Shown piece after piece: positions 24,345-36,899 of a DNA stretch of 64,000 bases. Origin of the DNA: Brachionus manjavacas (lineage: Eukaryota; Rotifera; Eurotatoria; Ploima; Brachionidae); assembly GCA_019054805.1 (NCBI GenBank), contig JAHQIY010000007.1, positions 1,183,501 through 1,247,500 of the forward strand, read 5' to 3'. Under the pieces are notes generated by a model that saw only the letters and a program-made list of their open reading frames with translations, was not told where the DNA came from and made no database searches. The translations under genes were made by a program, and so were the position numbers. The stretch's first letter is position 1, and each line of letters opens with the position of its first letter.

Positions 24345-26650
24345 CTATTTTCCAGAATGGGTGACTTGGTGTGTCATTGAGAAGCCAATTTGATTCAAAT
24401 AATTGCCATTGACCACATTAGCCAGAGAACTATTTCCATTTCGCATCTCGTGGTAAAATTGATTCAGCAACTTAAACTGTTGAGATTGCAGTAAATGACT
24501 GAAATTGACTGGCACTTGACCAAGTCCGTGATTAGCGAAAGCAAATTCAGCACTTTTTTTGACATCTTGACTTTCATAATCAGCCCTAGGCTCGCCGTCG
24601 AGCACTTCTTCTTTTTCCTTGCCACATTCATACATGCTTTGATTAAAACTTGTCTCCTGGTCACTTTTCGTGCTCTCGCAGTCAACATTCGATTCATTGC
24701 TCATCGACTGACTATTGCTTCTACTTCTAGATGATCTACTGTTACTTCTTGAGTTCAACTCATCCGAGTGTTTCATTTTTCTTGATACATGTCCATCAAA
24801 GCTGAGTGAAACTTGATCGCCAGTCTTGCCTGTAGTGGAATTAACTGATTTCTTCGACACTTTTTTATGCTTCATGCGACGATTTTGAAACCAAGTTTTT
24901 ACCTATCAGAACAAAAAAAATAAGAAAATATTACTCTTTATTTTAATATGTCCGAAACATGAAAGAAATTTGCGCTTGAATGAGTTTTAAAATGAAATCT
25001 AATTAACTTGTAATTTAATAGATTTACTCAATAAAAGTGTCTAGACTGGTCGATTGGTTAAACCCACTTTTTATAAGTGATTTTTGTCAAGCAGCCTATT
25101 TTCCTTTGAAGCTTATATTTATTTATTCCGCCAATTCTGGCAATTTAATAAGTTAATCCAAAAATTTAAAAAAGAATTGAAAAGGCCTTTACTTTTTTAT
25201 CACTTATTTAACCTAACCTGTATAAATTTACTTTTTTTAAATCTATAGCGTTTAAAACGATTTTATAAACACAAAAATTCTATTTCTTATATAAAAAACT
25301 TATTCAATGTAAAAAAACTTTATTTTTTAGTTCGAAAATAAAATTAAAAATGAAAATAAAAATATCTTAAAAAGACTTCTAAACTGCAAAATACTTGGCG
25401 CCCTTTTCTTTCATCCTGGTCTTTTTCGTTCTTTGAATAAAATCGGATTCATTTCCCAGATCAAGCATTTTAAAATTTGGTGAAAAATTGTTTTAAATTA
25501 TTTAAATATCAAGTAAGTTTTTATGTGAAAAAAGTTTGTAAAAAATTATTTAAATGTGTAGCATTTTTATAAAATTAATTTATTTTAGTGATAAAAAAGA
25601 CCTGTAAAAAATCAAACTGAATTTTTTTTTTTTCAAAGCTTATTCATTCCTCACAACCGAAATGATACTACTATTATAATAACTAGAATAATTTTTAATT
25701 TTTTTAAATTTTTATATATTTTTTTTTATTTATGTGTATATTTGAACAATATTGATTACTTTTATTTCCAATTGTCAATTTAAATAGAACAAGAGAACAG
25801 AAAAGAAGACTTTTTGCTGTTCGAGTTTATAAAAAAAATTTATAAGTTCTAAATTTATAAAAAAAAAATTTTAAATCTTTTAAAACTTTAATTTTGGACA
25901 GAAATAAAAAATAAAAAAATACTCTTTATTATTTACTTGAGTTTCGGAAAGTCCTAGACTATTTGCCAATTCGACTCGCTCTGGAGTGCTTAGATATTTT
26001 TGGCACTCGAAGCGCTTCTCCAGTCCGCTTAGTTGCTGATCGCTGAAAACAGTCCTAGCTTTACGCCGCCTGCACAGCTTGATCGAGTTCTTTATCTGGT
26101 TGTTAGAGGCTGCCTGTGCGGCCGCCACTATAGACGAAGCGAGTGCCGCCGAATTGGCTTGGGAATAATTTTCAGCAAAGTGTGAGCTCAGCTTTGAAAA
26201 ACCATTGGGTGCATTGGCGCACTCGGCAATTGAGTATGCACTTTTGTCATTGTTTTGGTTTCCACTGGCTGCCGCGGCCGCAAATGCTGCTGATATGAGC
26301 TGATTGCTGTTCATTCCTTAAATAAAAATTTAAAAAAAAAATTTTTTCTTTACTCGAAATAAAATACCATTGAAGAAAGATGATTTAAAATTGAAGGGGT
26401 TTTTGTTGAGAAGCGGGTTTGTGTGTGGCAAATAGGACGTAAAGTCGTAGAAGGCTGCCGATGCATTGGGCTGGTCGGAATGTTCCGATTTTGTCTTGAT
26501 AATGTCGTCAATTCGGAACGACGAGTGGTTGGCTTTAGTGTCGCTTTCGGTCGAGTGTAGCTGATTGTCGCTGGCCGACACAGAGGACTTGGTGGACGTG
26601 GGCGACAGCGATATGCTCGGACACTTGGAATACTCGCTAAAAGACAGCAT
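24345..26650 (-). CDS. bsx: BSX/Bsh-type homeobox transcription factor
   Basis: DNA-binding regulator; in other animals BSX/Bsh specifies particular brain neurons. Three exons on the minus strand: 26650-26368, 26316-25937 and 24902-24345. All phases agree, giving 406 residues. The homeodomain (residues about 177-236) runs from [20 protein letters not shown] through [20 protein letters not shown] in exon 2 and on to [14 protein letters not shown] in exon 3. This combination is characteristic of the BSX class. The intron falls between SETQ and VKTW in helix 3. An Ala-rich stretch precedes the homeodomain. A Ser/Arg-rich segment follows it. The N-terminal FRIDDII resembles the short repression-type motif of this class. 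A good acceptor (TTTTTGTTTAG) lies 12 bases before the ATG. Confidence 0.93.
25182..25613. repeat. Dispersed MITE-like repeat, copy 2 (in BSX intron)
   Basis: Same family as 1935-2352. The left end reads GGCCTTTACTTTTTTATCAC and the right end AGTGATAAAAAAGACCTGT, which are imperfect inverted repeats of each other. Inserted in the second intron of the homeobox gene. Confidence 0.75.
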
Positions 26651-29600
26651 GCTGATCCAATTCTAAACAAAAACAGAAAATATGTCAATAGAGTGGCACT
26701 AATGAAAAAGTTAGAAATTTTGGGTTTGATTAATTAATGAATTAAATTACGACAAGAAAAACTATGAGGAAAAAATAATTTTGATTTGTTGGCAAAAGAC
26801 TCAAAATAAAGTCTAATAAAATATTTTCATTCGTCTAATTAATGGCCTTAATGAATATAAATGAATATAAAATAAGCCAATACATTTTTGCTCAAACGAT
26901 CAAGCAATTCAAATCCTTAAGAGAAAAACAATTTTATTGGAAATAATTTGCTATAAACGAATATTATATTAGACACTTTGTTCCTATTAGAAAAAAGATC
27001 TGTATTTTTTGCTAGTTTGAATAAATTTCGCCAAGTCTAATTAATTTATTGTAATAGAATAGAAAAAATAATGGAGTTTTTGGCTTTTTAGAGTGTATTT
27101 TAACTCTTTCATTAGTTCCTAATTTAATTCAATTAATGATAAAAGCTACAGACAATATAAAGAAGAAAAGTATTAGATTATTTAAAATTAAAAATAGATA
27201 GATTTATTTAGAGCTTGTTAATGCCATTTCACAGACTTAAGATCAATTTGTAAAATTATCATTCGAATGGTTATACAAATATCTATAATTTATTGTTATA
27301 ATTTAGCATTTTGTGAGCTACCATCATATCAATTTCTTGAACTCTGGTTTTCAAAGGTGCTTGACGACAAATGAATTTTGGCGCTCTAAGGTCAAAAATC
27401 TTGAATGTTGTTAAATAATTAAAAAAAAACTTGAATTTTTTTAGTAAAATCATTCATTTTTTTGATTCTCTTGGCATTTTATTACTAAAAAAATTTTGAT
27501 TGAAATTTTTTTAAAATTTTTTAATTTTTATCTAATAAAAAATAATTAGCACCAGAAGCGCTGTTAATGATATTTTTATACTTAAAAATTAATTTAAAAA
27601 AAATCAGCATCTTATTCCTTGATTAAAAAATTCAGTGACATTCAAAAAGATTTTGAAATGTTAAGTTCGGTTAATAAAAAAAATTGGATGATATAATTTT
27701 ATATGTTCATTTTTTTTTAAAAGTTTCAAAAATTAGGAATCTTTGTCACATTTTGATTTTTTTTTCTAAATTTTAAAAAAGATAATGAAAAGGAATTTTT
27801 AAAAATAAAAACGTAAGTGTTTCAGACTCTATTTTTTTATTTTAAATATTTTCTTAATTTTGTTTTGCATCTCTGTTTTTTCTGTTCTGACCATCAAATA
27901 ACTAAGATAACCTTTATTTTTTAAAAGTAAATTTGAAAAAAAAAAAATTTAACAAAATTTTTTAATTTTATATTTTAAATACTTTTTAATTCAATTTTTA
28001 TAATAAAAAATAAATAAATATCATTTCTTAGTCAATGTGCCATATTCGAAAATTTTCGAAAAAGAGCGCCAAAATCGGAATTTCGGGTATGCTAAATTTT
28101 CGAAACTTTAATTCTTGTGATGGGATTTTTTTTCGTGATCATTTTTTAAATCTTTGAGAACCAGTTGCGGGTTTTTTAATAATAAAAGATAAATAATAGT
28201 TTTATAATTTTATCCAGTACTCTTTATAGTCATTATTCATAATTAATTATTATTTCATTTAAAATTTAGGAAATAATAATTAATTCTGATTATTTTTGAA
28301 AAATAATTACATTAATTACATGCCACTTTTATTCGCTTTCAATACATAAAAATGATATGAAAGATTGTAGAAATGAATTACTTGAATAATTTCTTAAATA
28401 AATTTAAACATCACGCTTGGTATTTACTTTGGATAATTCATTGAGAATTTTCTCTTTTTGAAAAAAAAGATAATTTTGTGAATATTTACAAAGCTTGCTT
28501 ATTTTAGAATTTAATATACTCTTAATTGATGGAACTAATTTAATTGTATTTTATTTTAATTTTACCAAATTTTAAAAGGAAAAACAAAGTTAAACAAAAT
28601 AACTTGAAATAAAAAAATATTACAATAAAAGATAGTTAAAAAATCAGTTATTTAATTTTTTTGAAAAATTTAATTCCTCTTTTAAATATTTTTTTTCTAG
28701 TTCATGATAATAAAATATAATCGAGTAAAGCACTTCAAAAATTTATTTTATGTCTACTACATGAAAAAAGTGTGTATATATTTTAAAATTTAAAGTTTAT
28801 TTAAATTCCAAACATTTTAAACATTTAATTTTAAAATTAGGAAAAAATTACTATTTTTTTTTTTTTTGCTTTTAAACCTTAAGACTATTTTACTTTTATT
28901 AAAAAATTATCTTTTTTTTTTAATAGTTTATTTAAATTCGAAATGGCTCTGAGTAATAAAATTCCTCCCGCCATTAGATTAGAACAAAATTAAATTTTTA
29001 AATGATTAAAGTTAACATAAAAATTTTGATAAATAAACTACAAGAAAAGAATAAATTACTGGAAAAAACGATAGCAAGGTTTTTTTTGTTTTAATTTTAA
29101 ATTGAATTAAAAAATATAAAGATAAAGTTTAAAATAAAGTTTTTTCCTTACAGGGTCTTGAGCTATTAACAAAAGCGCTGACATAGTCTTTGATTAATTC
29201 ATTAATAAGTATATTTTTGAAATAAAATAAAATAATCTGATCCTAAATGGCTAAAATTGTAAAATGAAGAGCATAAAATTTTTCCATGTTCAAAAAATTA
29301 CAGAAATATATGTGGCCTAAAAAATTACAGAAATCTACAAATTGAATTTTGTAATCGCATGTCGGGTTTTTATTTCTGCATTTGGAAAAAATATAAAATA
29401 TTGAATCAGTTTTTATAAACCTGAGTAACATTTAAGTGTAAAACTGCAAAAATTAAAATCTTATTTTTTAGAATCGTATAAAATATAATTTCTTTGATTG
29501 TATATTTTAAGTTTGTGTCCAAAATTGAATAAATCTTTATAGAATATACCAGTTTATATTAGCAAATTAAAATTTTAACTAGATATTTGAGAAATAAATA

Positions 29601-30327
29601 ATATTTTGACGGTGAGAACTGGAATAATTATGAAAACACTATTCAAGGATCATGAAAAATCAATGGTTAAGGTCTAAAATTTAATCATGTCTTCTAGTTT
29701 AAACTTTAGAAAAAATTAATTAGCTAGAAAACGAGTCAAATTAAATTTTCCATTAGTCTAATTAGTCAGATTGAGCAAAATGAAGAAAATTTAATTTGAA
29801 TGATTTGTCTTGTTATAGGAGGCAATAGTTAGGTAGATTAAGACTGCTCTTTTTCGTGATCAATTTGATTAAAAAATAAGAAATTTAGTAAAAACTAGAA
29901 TGGTTTAATATTTTATTAATTTTCTTCTAAAATGAAAAAAATCTTGTTAAAATGAAAAGTAACTCAAGCCGTTGACATAGTCATAAAATTTAAATTGACT
30001 TGAGATTAAGATTAGTTTGGAATAATATTGGTTTAATTCGAACGCCATTTTGTTCATCATTTTGACATTTTTGTCTAAGACTGATGCTACTCTGAATTTA
30101 AAAATGAGAATGAGAATTTTCTAAAATAAAATTGCCAATAATTATCAAATATTGATTCCATTTTTACATAATCAAACTCTTTTTTCAGTATTTGATAAAT
30201 TTTCTAAAATATTACACACAAAAAGAATTGGTCTTAGAGGGAAACGAACACGTTTAAGCATTTTAATCATTTGACAAAAAAATTTAAAACACTTATTTTT
30301 TTTATTTTATTTTGTCTCTTCGTTCTT
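26651..30327. other. Gene-poor flank of the BSX-like gene, proximal part
   Basis: AT-rich, no exon recognised on either strand. As the 5' flank of a developmental homeobox gene it may hold regulatory elements, but nothing in the raw sequence proves this. Confidence 0.5.
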
Positions 30328-30516
30328 TTAACATTAGAAGCACCAATCATTTTTTTGTGTTTTTTTTAAACCAAATTATTAAAAAAATAATTTAAGAAGT
30401 TTTAAATTTTATTTTTAAAAAAAAAGAAATCAACATAATTTAAAAAAGATTTATTTATTTGAAAAATATGATCAAAATATGTAAAGATTTGAATTTTTTT
30501 GTGCTTCTAGTGTAAT
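30328..30516. repeat. piggyBac-like MITE
   Basis: Left boundary TTAA then CATTAGAAGCACCAA; right end TTTGTGCTTCTAGTG then TAAT. The ends are inverted copies of each other and the left one abuts TTAA, the usual piggyBac target. About 185 bp, non-coding. Confidence 0.6.
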
Positions 30517-33500
30517 TGTTTTTTTTTAATTCCTCCTCTCCTTAAAGGAGGATAATTATTTAATAAAAAATCTAATTTTTCAATTTATTTTTATTATTTT
30601 TACTTTTATTCTTATCGAAAGCATCAATCTTGGAAAAGTCAGTCTTTACAACTTTTTAAAATAGATAACCATTCTGGTATATTTTATTTACTTATTAATT
30701 TATTTAAAAACAATTAAGACAGAGCTTTGGTCGGTTGAAATTGAAGTCCATATCAGTCCTTCCTTTCAGTCGCCAAAATATATTGACAAGAATTAAATAA
30801 TTATGTTAAATTAGTTTAAAAAGTTAATTAATGAATGCCAAAAGATAGAAAAAAAAATAATTTGTAGAGATCAATTTTTTGATTTCACTTAAAATTTTTT
30901 CTATTAAACCAATGTTTTGAACTTGAGAGTTTCTTAATTCATTTACTTTTTCTATTGTAATTTAAGACTTGTTACTATTCTATGTATACTTTGAAAAAAA
31001 TTTGCATGTAAGTTTCACAAATTGAGTTTAATTTAGCAGTTAATAAAAGGTTATCAAGTGCTTCAAACACTTAAAAAATTATATTGAAGTTTTATAATCA
31101 CTTAAGTAGAATAGAAAGAACTATAAATTTAGATACCTGTGGTTGTTGCATGTATTTGGTTTTTCGGAAATTAGAAAATTTTTGTTTTTGAAACTATAAC
31201 ATTTTTAGGACAGATGGGAAATATGAACCAACTGAATTTTCTTTGCTTAAAAACCGTAGGCATAAAATTAATCAATCATTTGTAAATAAATATATTTTTT
31301 GAAAATTTTCAGAAATTAAATCAAACTAAAATAAATCTATCGGACATCAATAAAATACAAAATATTATAAATATATATATATATTTAAATTTCTACAAGT
31401 TTATTTTTTTTGAATGTACAACAAATGTCTAATTTTAGATGCTAACATCGTGACAACAAAAAACCTAGTTTTTAGTAATATGTCATGTTAAATATTGACT
31501 TTTGATTTCTAAAATGATGTACTGACATGTTAAAAATTTCGAGACTTGTGTATATATTTAATCAATATTAAAGATTTAGCTAATTCTGAGGTATTTTAGG
31601 TTTTAGTGACTTATAAGATCGATATTTTTGAAAATCGAACAACTTATTTTTAATAAAAATTTAATTGGCATTAATAATTATAAGGGATATAGATAAGATT
31701 TTTAAAATAATACTTTTTAAAAATAAAATTTGAAAAAAAATTTAAATAAATTTTAAGCAAACTAAATTAATATATTAATTTATTAATTTAACTTGATAAA
31801 TCACCAAATAGAAAATATTGAACAAGTTTATAATTACTTAAAGCACATTTTTTTAACTTAAAGGTCAATTATTTGATCGAGCCTCATAAAAAAATGTTAT
31901 TGCAGCGGGCAATTACTTTACTTCTTTGAGATTAATTCAAATTTTGATCAAACAAAAGACAACTTTTGTCGACACAATAGAATTGAGGTATGGTAAAATT
32001 AAAAGCTAGATTGACTGATTCCACTTTTTTTGAAGAAGAAAAGGGCTTTGCTCTAACTGTGTATTAAGAGCGAAAAGAAAAAAATATGGATTTACTTAGT
32101 TCATTTCATGAAAAATTTTCGATTGAGCTTTTTAAAATTTGATGATGAAGCAACATGAAACAAAATATGTTTCACTAAATTCAACAAAAAAAGATTAATT
32201 TTTATCAACAGGAAAATATTAATGATAAAAAAAATATCAATATTTTGGAATTTTTTTATTTCGGCATCTTTAAGTTGATGATCAATTCAAAATATCATTT
32301 CAAATCAAAAAGTTTATCTTTAGGTATTAAAATAAATCTTTGATTTAATTTAAATAATTTTAATGTAACATGCTTTATATGCAATGTAGATTTATAAAAT
32401 AAAAAAAAATGAAAAAACATATTCTCAATCCATTGATAATCGATTTTCAATTTAGTTAATTGATTTTTTGTAAGGTTTTTTTGAGATTTTTATTTCAAAA
32501 GTATTTGTGTTTAGCATTCACAATTAAATTTAAAAAAAAAATTCAAATATAAAATCAAAATAAGTAATAAAATGAAAATAAAACCTTACAAAAAATCAAT
32601 TAACTAAATTGAAAATCGATTATCAATGGATTGAGAATATGTTTTTTCATTTTTTTTTATTTTATAAATCTACATTGCATATAAAGCATGTTACATTAAA
32701 ATTGTTTAAATTAAATCAAAGATTTATTTTAATATCTAAAGATAAACTTTTTGAATCGAAATGATATTTTGAATTGATCATCAACTTAAAGATGCCTTTT
32801 TTCTCTATCTTTTGCATTTTGTCAATTTATATTATTTAAAATTCTGTCATCGTTACAATTGTGAAAATTTTTCATTTCTAAGTTAACCTACATTTTGATT
32901 GAAAATAATCAATTTATTAGGAAATATTTATTTAAATTTTTCCTTAGATTGGACTTTTAAATGAAACATTGTTTGTTTCACCTGATAACAATTACAGAAA
33001 AATCTGGAAATCGAAAGCCATATTTTTATTAAGAATTTAAATTTGTTTTGGAATTTCTGTATGAAAATTCACAATGCCAAAAGTGTCAAAAATGACCTTA
33101 AAAAAATTCGGGTAATTTGAGTGTTAAATTGATTTCTTTATTTAAATAAACGAAGTATTTTCAATGTGCCGTAAATTAGAATGGTTTGACAGAAATTCAA
33201 AAAGTAAAATATACGAGCCCTGCTAAAGGAGAAAAGATCTTTTAAATGTCTCTGTAGGACCGGACATATCTTTAAAACCCTTCATTATGAACAAGTTGGA
33301 CCAGTTTCGACTGGGAAATCGGAGTTAATCGGGGTCGACACTTAATTGAGCGCCTTCAGTAGGATAGCACGGAGAAAATTAAAAACGCATTTAAAAAAAG
33401 AATATTTTATTAAAATATTGGAATTTAACAAATTAAAAATTCCTGGAAATTTTTAGTTTTTATTATTTTCATTTTTGGATTAAAAAATTTACTCAAAAAT

Positions 33501-33690
33501 TTAGAATCAGGAGAAAAAAAAATGGATACGATATCATTAGAAATCTTTATTAAAATAATGATTCAAAACAAAAAATTTAAAACATTATAATTCATTTTTA
33601 AATCTTTAAAAATAAAAATTCATTTCAAAAGACACAATTTAGCCTGATATTTAATTTTTAAAAAAGGGGCTATTGAATTAGTTAGAAAAA
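30517..33690. other. Gene-poor flank of the BSX-like gene, distal part
   Basis: No gene recognised. Holds the long palindrome at 32263-32796 and a less AT-rich block at 33180-33375 with no readable protein. Confidence 0.5.
32263..32796. repeat. Large palindrome, 217-bp arms
   Basis: Left arm 32263-32479, right arm 32580-32796, spacer about 100 bp. The arms begin GGCATCTTTAAGTTGATGAT and end at GTAAGGTTTT, and the right arm is the reverse complement with only a handful of substitutions (for example in the CATTTCAAATC/GATTCGAAATG region). Most likely a young foldback or MITE-type element. Confidence 0.9.
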
Positions 33691-33699
33691 TAGGAACGA

Positions 33700-34440
33700 A
33701 TCACGCCTTCCATGGTTTTGCTTGGAAGCCTAGTCCTCAAAATTCTCGACTATCTGAAGTCAAATAGTTTTTTGCTCAGGATGAGTTGTCTTTGAGGCTA
33801 CTACCAAGTTTGACACCCACTCTGTCGAGACACTATTTTCATCCATTTTCTGCAGAATATCGTCCTCGACTTGGTTTTTTGAGTTTTTGCTCTATAACCT
33901 CTCTTAAAAAGAAGTTTATTGGGCGAAGCTTTTGTTTGATTCTTCCCCAACTTGTGACTGAAAAGCTCAGGAAACATTATTTTGAGTGATGAGTAATCTA
34001 ATTTTTTGATAGAGTTGACTACAACTAAAATTCCTAATATAACAGCAGCCTTGTAGCTTAAGAGACTCTCGAGGTCACCTTTGACAACCAAAAACATCAT
34101 TTGGCTCCTTTTACCTCTAAATTATGGTAAATCCTCCAACTCCCTAAAAATAGTCAAAGGTTTTGCATACAGTAAAGTTCCATGTGACTTTGCTTTAGTT
34201 TTACTCCGTCAATTGCCCTCGGACCATCATTTACCCAGGCGCCTTTTATATTTCTGAGTTCCTAGGCCATTTTTGAACCTGATGAATTCCGCGTATTCGA
34301 CCACGTCAACTCTAAATTTTTTTTCACAGCCTCTTTTGCCGAAATTGAAATTGAAAACAATGGACAATGGATTATCAGTTGTGGTACAAAACTGAAAGTC
34401 ACCTAGTATTTGTGTTGCCAATTTCAATGGTATTAATATA
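33700..34440 (-). pseudogene. Ty3/gypsy-type pol relic (protease-RT linker region)
   Basis: The reverse-strand open stretch 34100-33801 contains VVKGDLESLLSYKAAVILGI followed by FPELFSHKLGK and a basic run. This resembles the segment between aspartic protease and reverse transcriptase of gypsy polyproteins (a KG-x-LLGY-x-TA-x-LGI pattern, then YPxLFxGKxGKL). Flanking reverse-strand frames hold stops, so the copy is dead. Family assignment is from motif memory only. Confidence 0.55.
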
Positions 34441-35029
34441 ATTAGACATAATGATAATACCCGATTTATTTAAAAACTGTTTGATTTTTGTTTCCTTGTT
34501 CTCAAATTTAACTCAACAATTTCATTTATTACTCAGTTTATGTTTGATTTTTATCTATTTTTCTCGTCCAAAAAATCCATTGAGATTTAGTCTGATTCTT
34601 TTACCCAAGAGTCATCATCACCCGAATACCCTTTCCATTTTACTAATATTTTACCTCGTCTAGTTCTATCTTTTAATATTTTCTGTATGTCGTAAAATTC
34701 ATTATGATCGGTCACTGATTCGGGAGCCAATTTTAATTTATTTAAAGGATGAAACTGTCTGATTTTTATACACTGGCAATTATGAAACTCCTCTTCTTTG
34801 TACGTCTAACTATCGTATACGGTCCCTGTACCTAGGTTCTATTATGTTGAGACATTTCAGTGCCATTAAAATACGTCTAAACTCTAGAAAAGCAAGTTGC
34901 GGACAATCTTTTGTTTTTACTTATTTTAGTCTTTGGATTGGCAAAGTTGTTTTTAGAACTTTTTATACCAAACAACAACTAAAACTCAAACATGTAGTTG
35001 GCTAACAAAAGTATCTAAAAGCGACCAAC

Positions 35030-35235
35030 TCTGTCTCTTTTGAAAGACTTTCTTTTGCTTTGAGAATGAGGCATTTAGCAGCCACATGCAAGTTAAATGA
35101 CCTTGATGATCAGATCTTCAAAGACTTGTGGTAGGGAGCTGTATGGATAGTTTCCAAACCAAGTGCTGTCGCATGGACGATCTAGACCTCAAAATAGCGC
35201 TAAGCATAGTCAGGGTGTCGAAATTGCGGCAAAAC
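35030..35235 (+). pseudogene. Ty3/gypsy-type gag relic
   Basis: The forward strand encodes LRMRHLAATCKLNDLDDQIF then, after a frame change, LDLKIALSIVRVSKL. It resembles the C-terminal part of gypsy gag (LRxLAxTCxFxxLDDxI and LTLxxAL). It points the opposite way to the pol relic at 33.7-34.4 kb. Stops and a frameshift make it non-functional. Confidence 0.5.
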
Positions 35236-35679
35236 GAATTATAAAATATAGTTCATTTAGTATATAATGCCATTTTCATTTTCTGAAAGGCAACCTATCT
35301 GTTTAGTTTTAGCACTTAGATCACCTCCAAGGATAAAGTTCTTATTTTTTCAGAAAGTTGAAAGTTTAGGAGAGTATTAGGTGGATTGTAAAGACCTAAG
35401 TTATAAAGTTTGTCATTATTCTCAAAGTTTACTCAAATACAGTTTACTCTAATTTCATAATAAATTTTAATTATATATTTTAGTTAATCTAAAACAAAAT
35501 TAATAATAATTTTATAATTTGTTAAACAAATTTTCAATAATCAATAATGTAAAAATGTATTTGATTACTTAAGACTATGAAATATTTAATTGAGAAAATA
35601 CTTTCTTGATTAATCAGTTGCCAAAAGTAGAAGATTCGACTCATATTAATTGGACTGAATATGATCTAGATCTCTCGAT

Positions 35680-36818
35680 ATCTACCTCCTTATCTGGATA
35701 AGATCGTTTTTGCATTTAAGATCCTTTAGAGTAAAAGTAAATGGTCATTTAAGTGATCAATACCCTATTAAAGCAGGAGTTCCACAAGGGTCGGTAATTA
35801 GTCCACTTCTTTTTAGCATTTTTATAAATGACATACCAAAAAGAAACAAAACAAATTGCCAATACTCTCTTCTTTTCGCAGATGATTTGGCTACTTTTTT
35901 TATTTTTAAAAAGACAGGAAATCTTGAAAAAATGATTAATTAGTACTTAAAAGAAGTTGAAAGATGGCTTTTCATATGGAAAATGAAAATTTCTACCGAA
36001 AAGTCATGTTACATGATCTTTGAGAAAATAACTAAATTTAAAATAAATCTTAACCTTAAAATTAATGACAGCAACTTAAATAACGAGGAAAAAGTGAAAT
36101 TTCTAGGTATCACGTTAGACTCAAAACTTACATTTGGTCCAAGGGTGAATGAAATGAATGAGCGCTGTAATTCAAAACTTAATAAAATAAAATATCTTTC
36201 AAATAGGAAATGGGGTCTAGAACCAAAATCATTAGGTAATCTTTACAAATCCTTGATAGGATCAATCTTGGATTATTCTTTTCCTTGTTTAAATTCATTC
36301 TCAGAAACTAACATAAAAAAAAATACAAGTAATTCAAAATTCAGCAGTTCGATCTATTTTGAAGCTGAAAGATGATACACCCTCAAAAATTATGCTCCAA
36401 GAGGCCTTCAATAAACTTAAACTACTAACAGTTACAAACCGACTTTTTGAGTTGAGTGAGAGATTTGTCAGGGCAGGATTGAGTCATTCTGTTCCACTGG
36501 TCGTCAGACTGGTGGAAGAATACAGAGAAAGTTTCGAATCAAGATATATCGAATATCCAACTCCATTGTATAATTGCTACCTAACTATTTCCTCCTTTTT
36601 TCCTGATTTTTAAATATTTAAACATCTCTAACCTCTAAAATTAAAAATCAATTTATTACATATCTTTTCTTTTTTTTAATCTCGTTTATTATAATCCTTT
36701 TTACTTTATTTTTATTTTATTTTATTTTATTTTACCTTACATTATTAACTTATTTTTTTTTTTTATTAACTTTGAAGGAGCATTAGCATTAGCTCGCTAC
36801 AGGTAAACAAATAAATAA
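35680..36818 (+). mobile_element. 5'-truncated LINE insertion with reverse-transcriptase relic
   Basis: Non-LTR retrotransposon ORF2 remnant. Visible RT motifs: GVPQGSVISPLLFSIFINDI, the catalytic FADD (FADDLATF), then KVKFLGITLDSKLTF and DYSFPCL. The frame is broken by a stop at 35941 and a frameshift near 36340, after which the C-terminus continues to a stop at 36610. The 3' end has GAAGGAGCATTAGCATTAGC and an (AAAT)n tail. ATCTAGATCTCTCGAT at 35664-35679 is repeated with one mismatch at 36819-36834, a target-site duplication, so the boundaries are well defined and the copy lacks the endonuclease and ORF1. Confidence 0.9.
36715..36735. repeat. (TTTTA)n microsatellite
   Basis: Four to five TTTTA units within the LINE 3' untranslated part. 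Confidence 0.7.
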
Positions 36819-36899
36819 ATCTAGATCTCCCGATTGCTTTAAAAAATTTAAAAATTGTCTTTTGGCTTAGCAAATTTGAAAAACCAAAATTTAATTAAT

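Noticed and set aside
24464..24734. Extra frames on both strands over the homeobox 3' exon
   Set aside because: Overlap the phase-consistent BSX exon.
27541..27575. Possible further piggyBac-like end (AGCACCAGAAGCGCTGTTAA)
   Set aside because: Too many mismatches to the ends at 3915 and 30328.
29243..29431. 62-codon minus-strand frame in the homeobox flank
   Set aside because: Driven by a 16-bp direct repeat (TTACAGAAAT units); no support as a gene.
33786..33989. Forward 67-codon frame
   Set aside because: Lies opposite the gypsy-like pol relic, whose minus-strand translation makes more sense.
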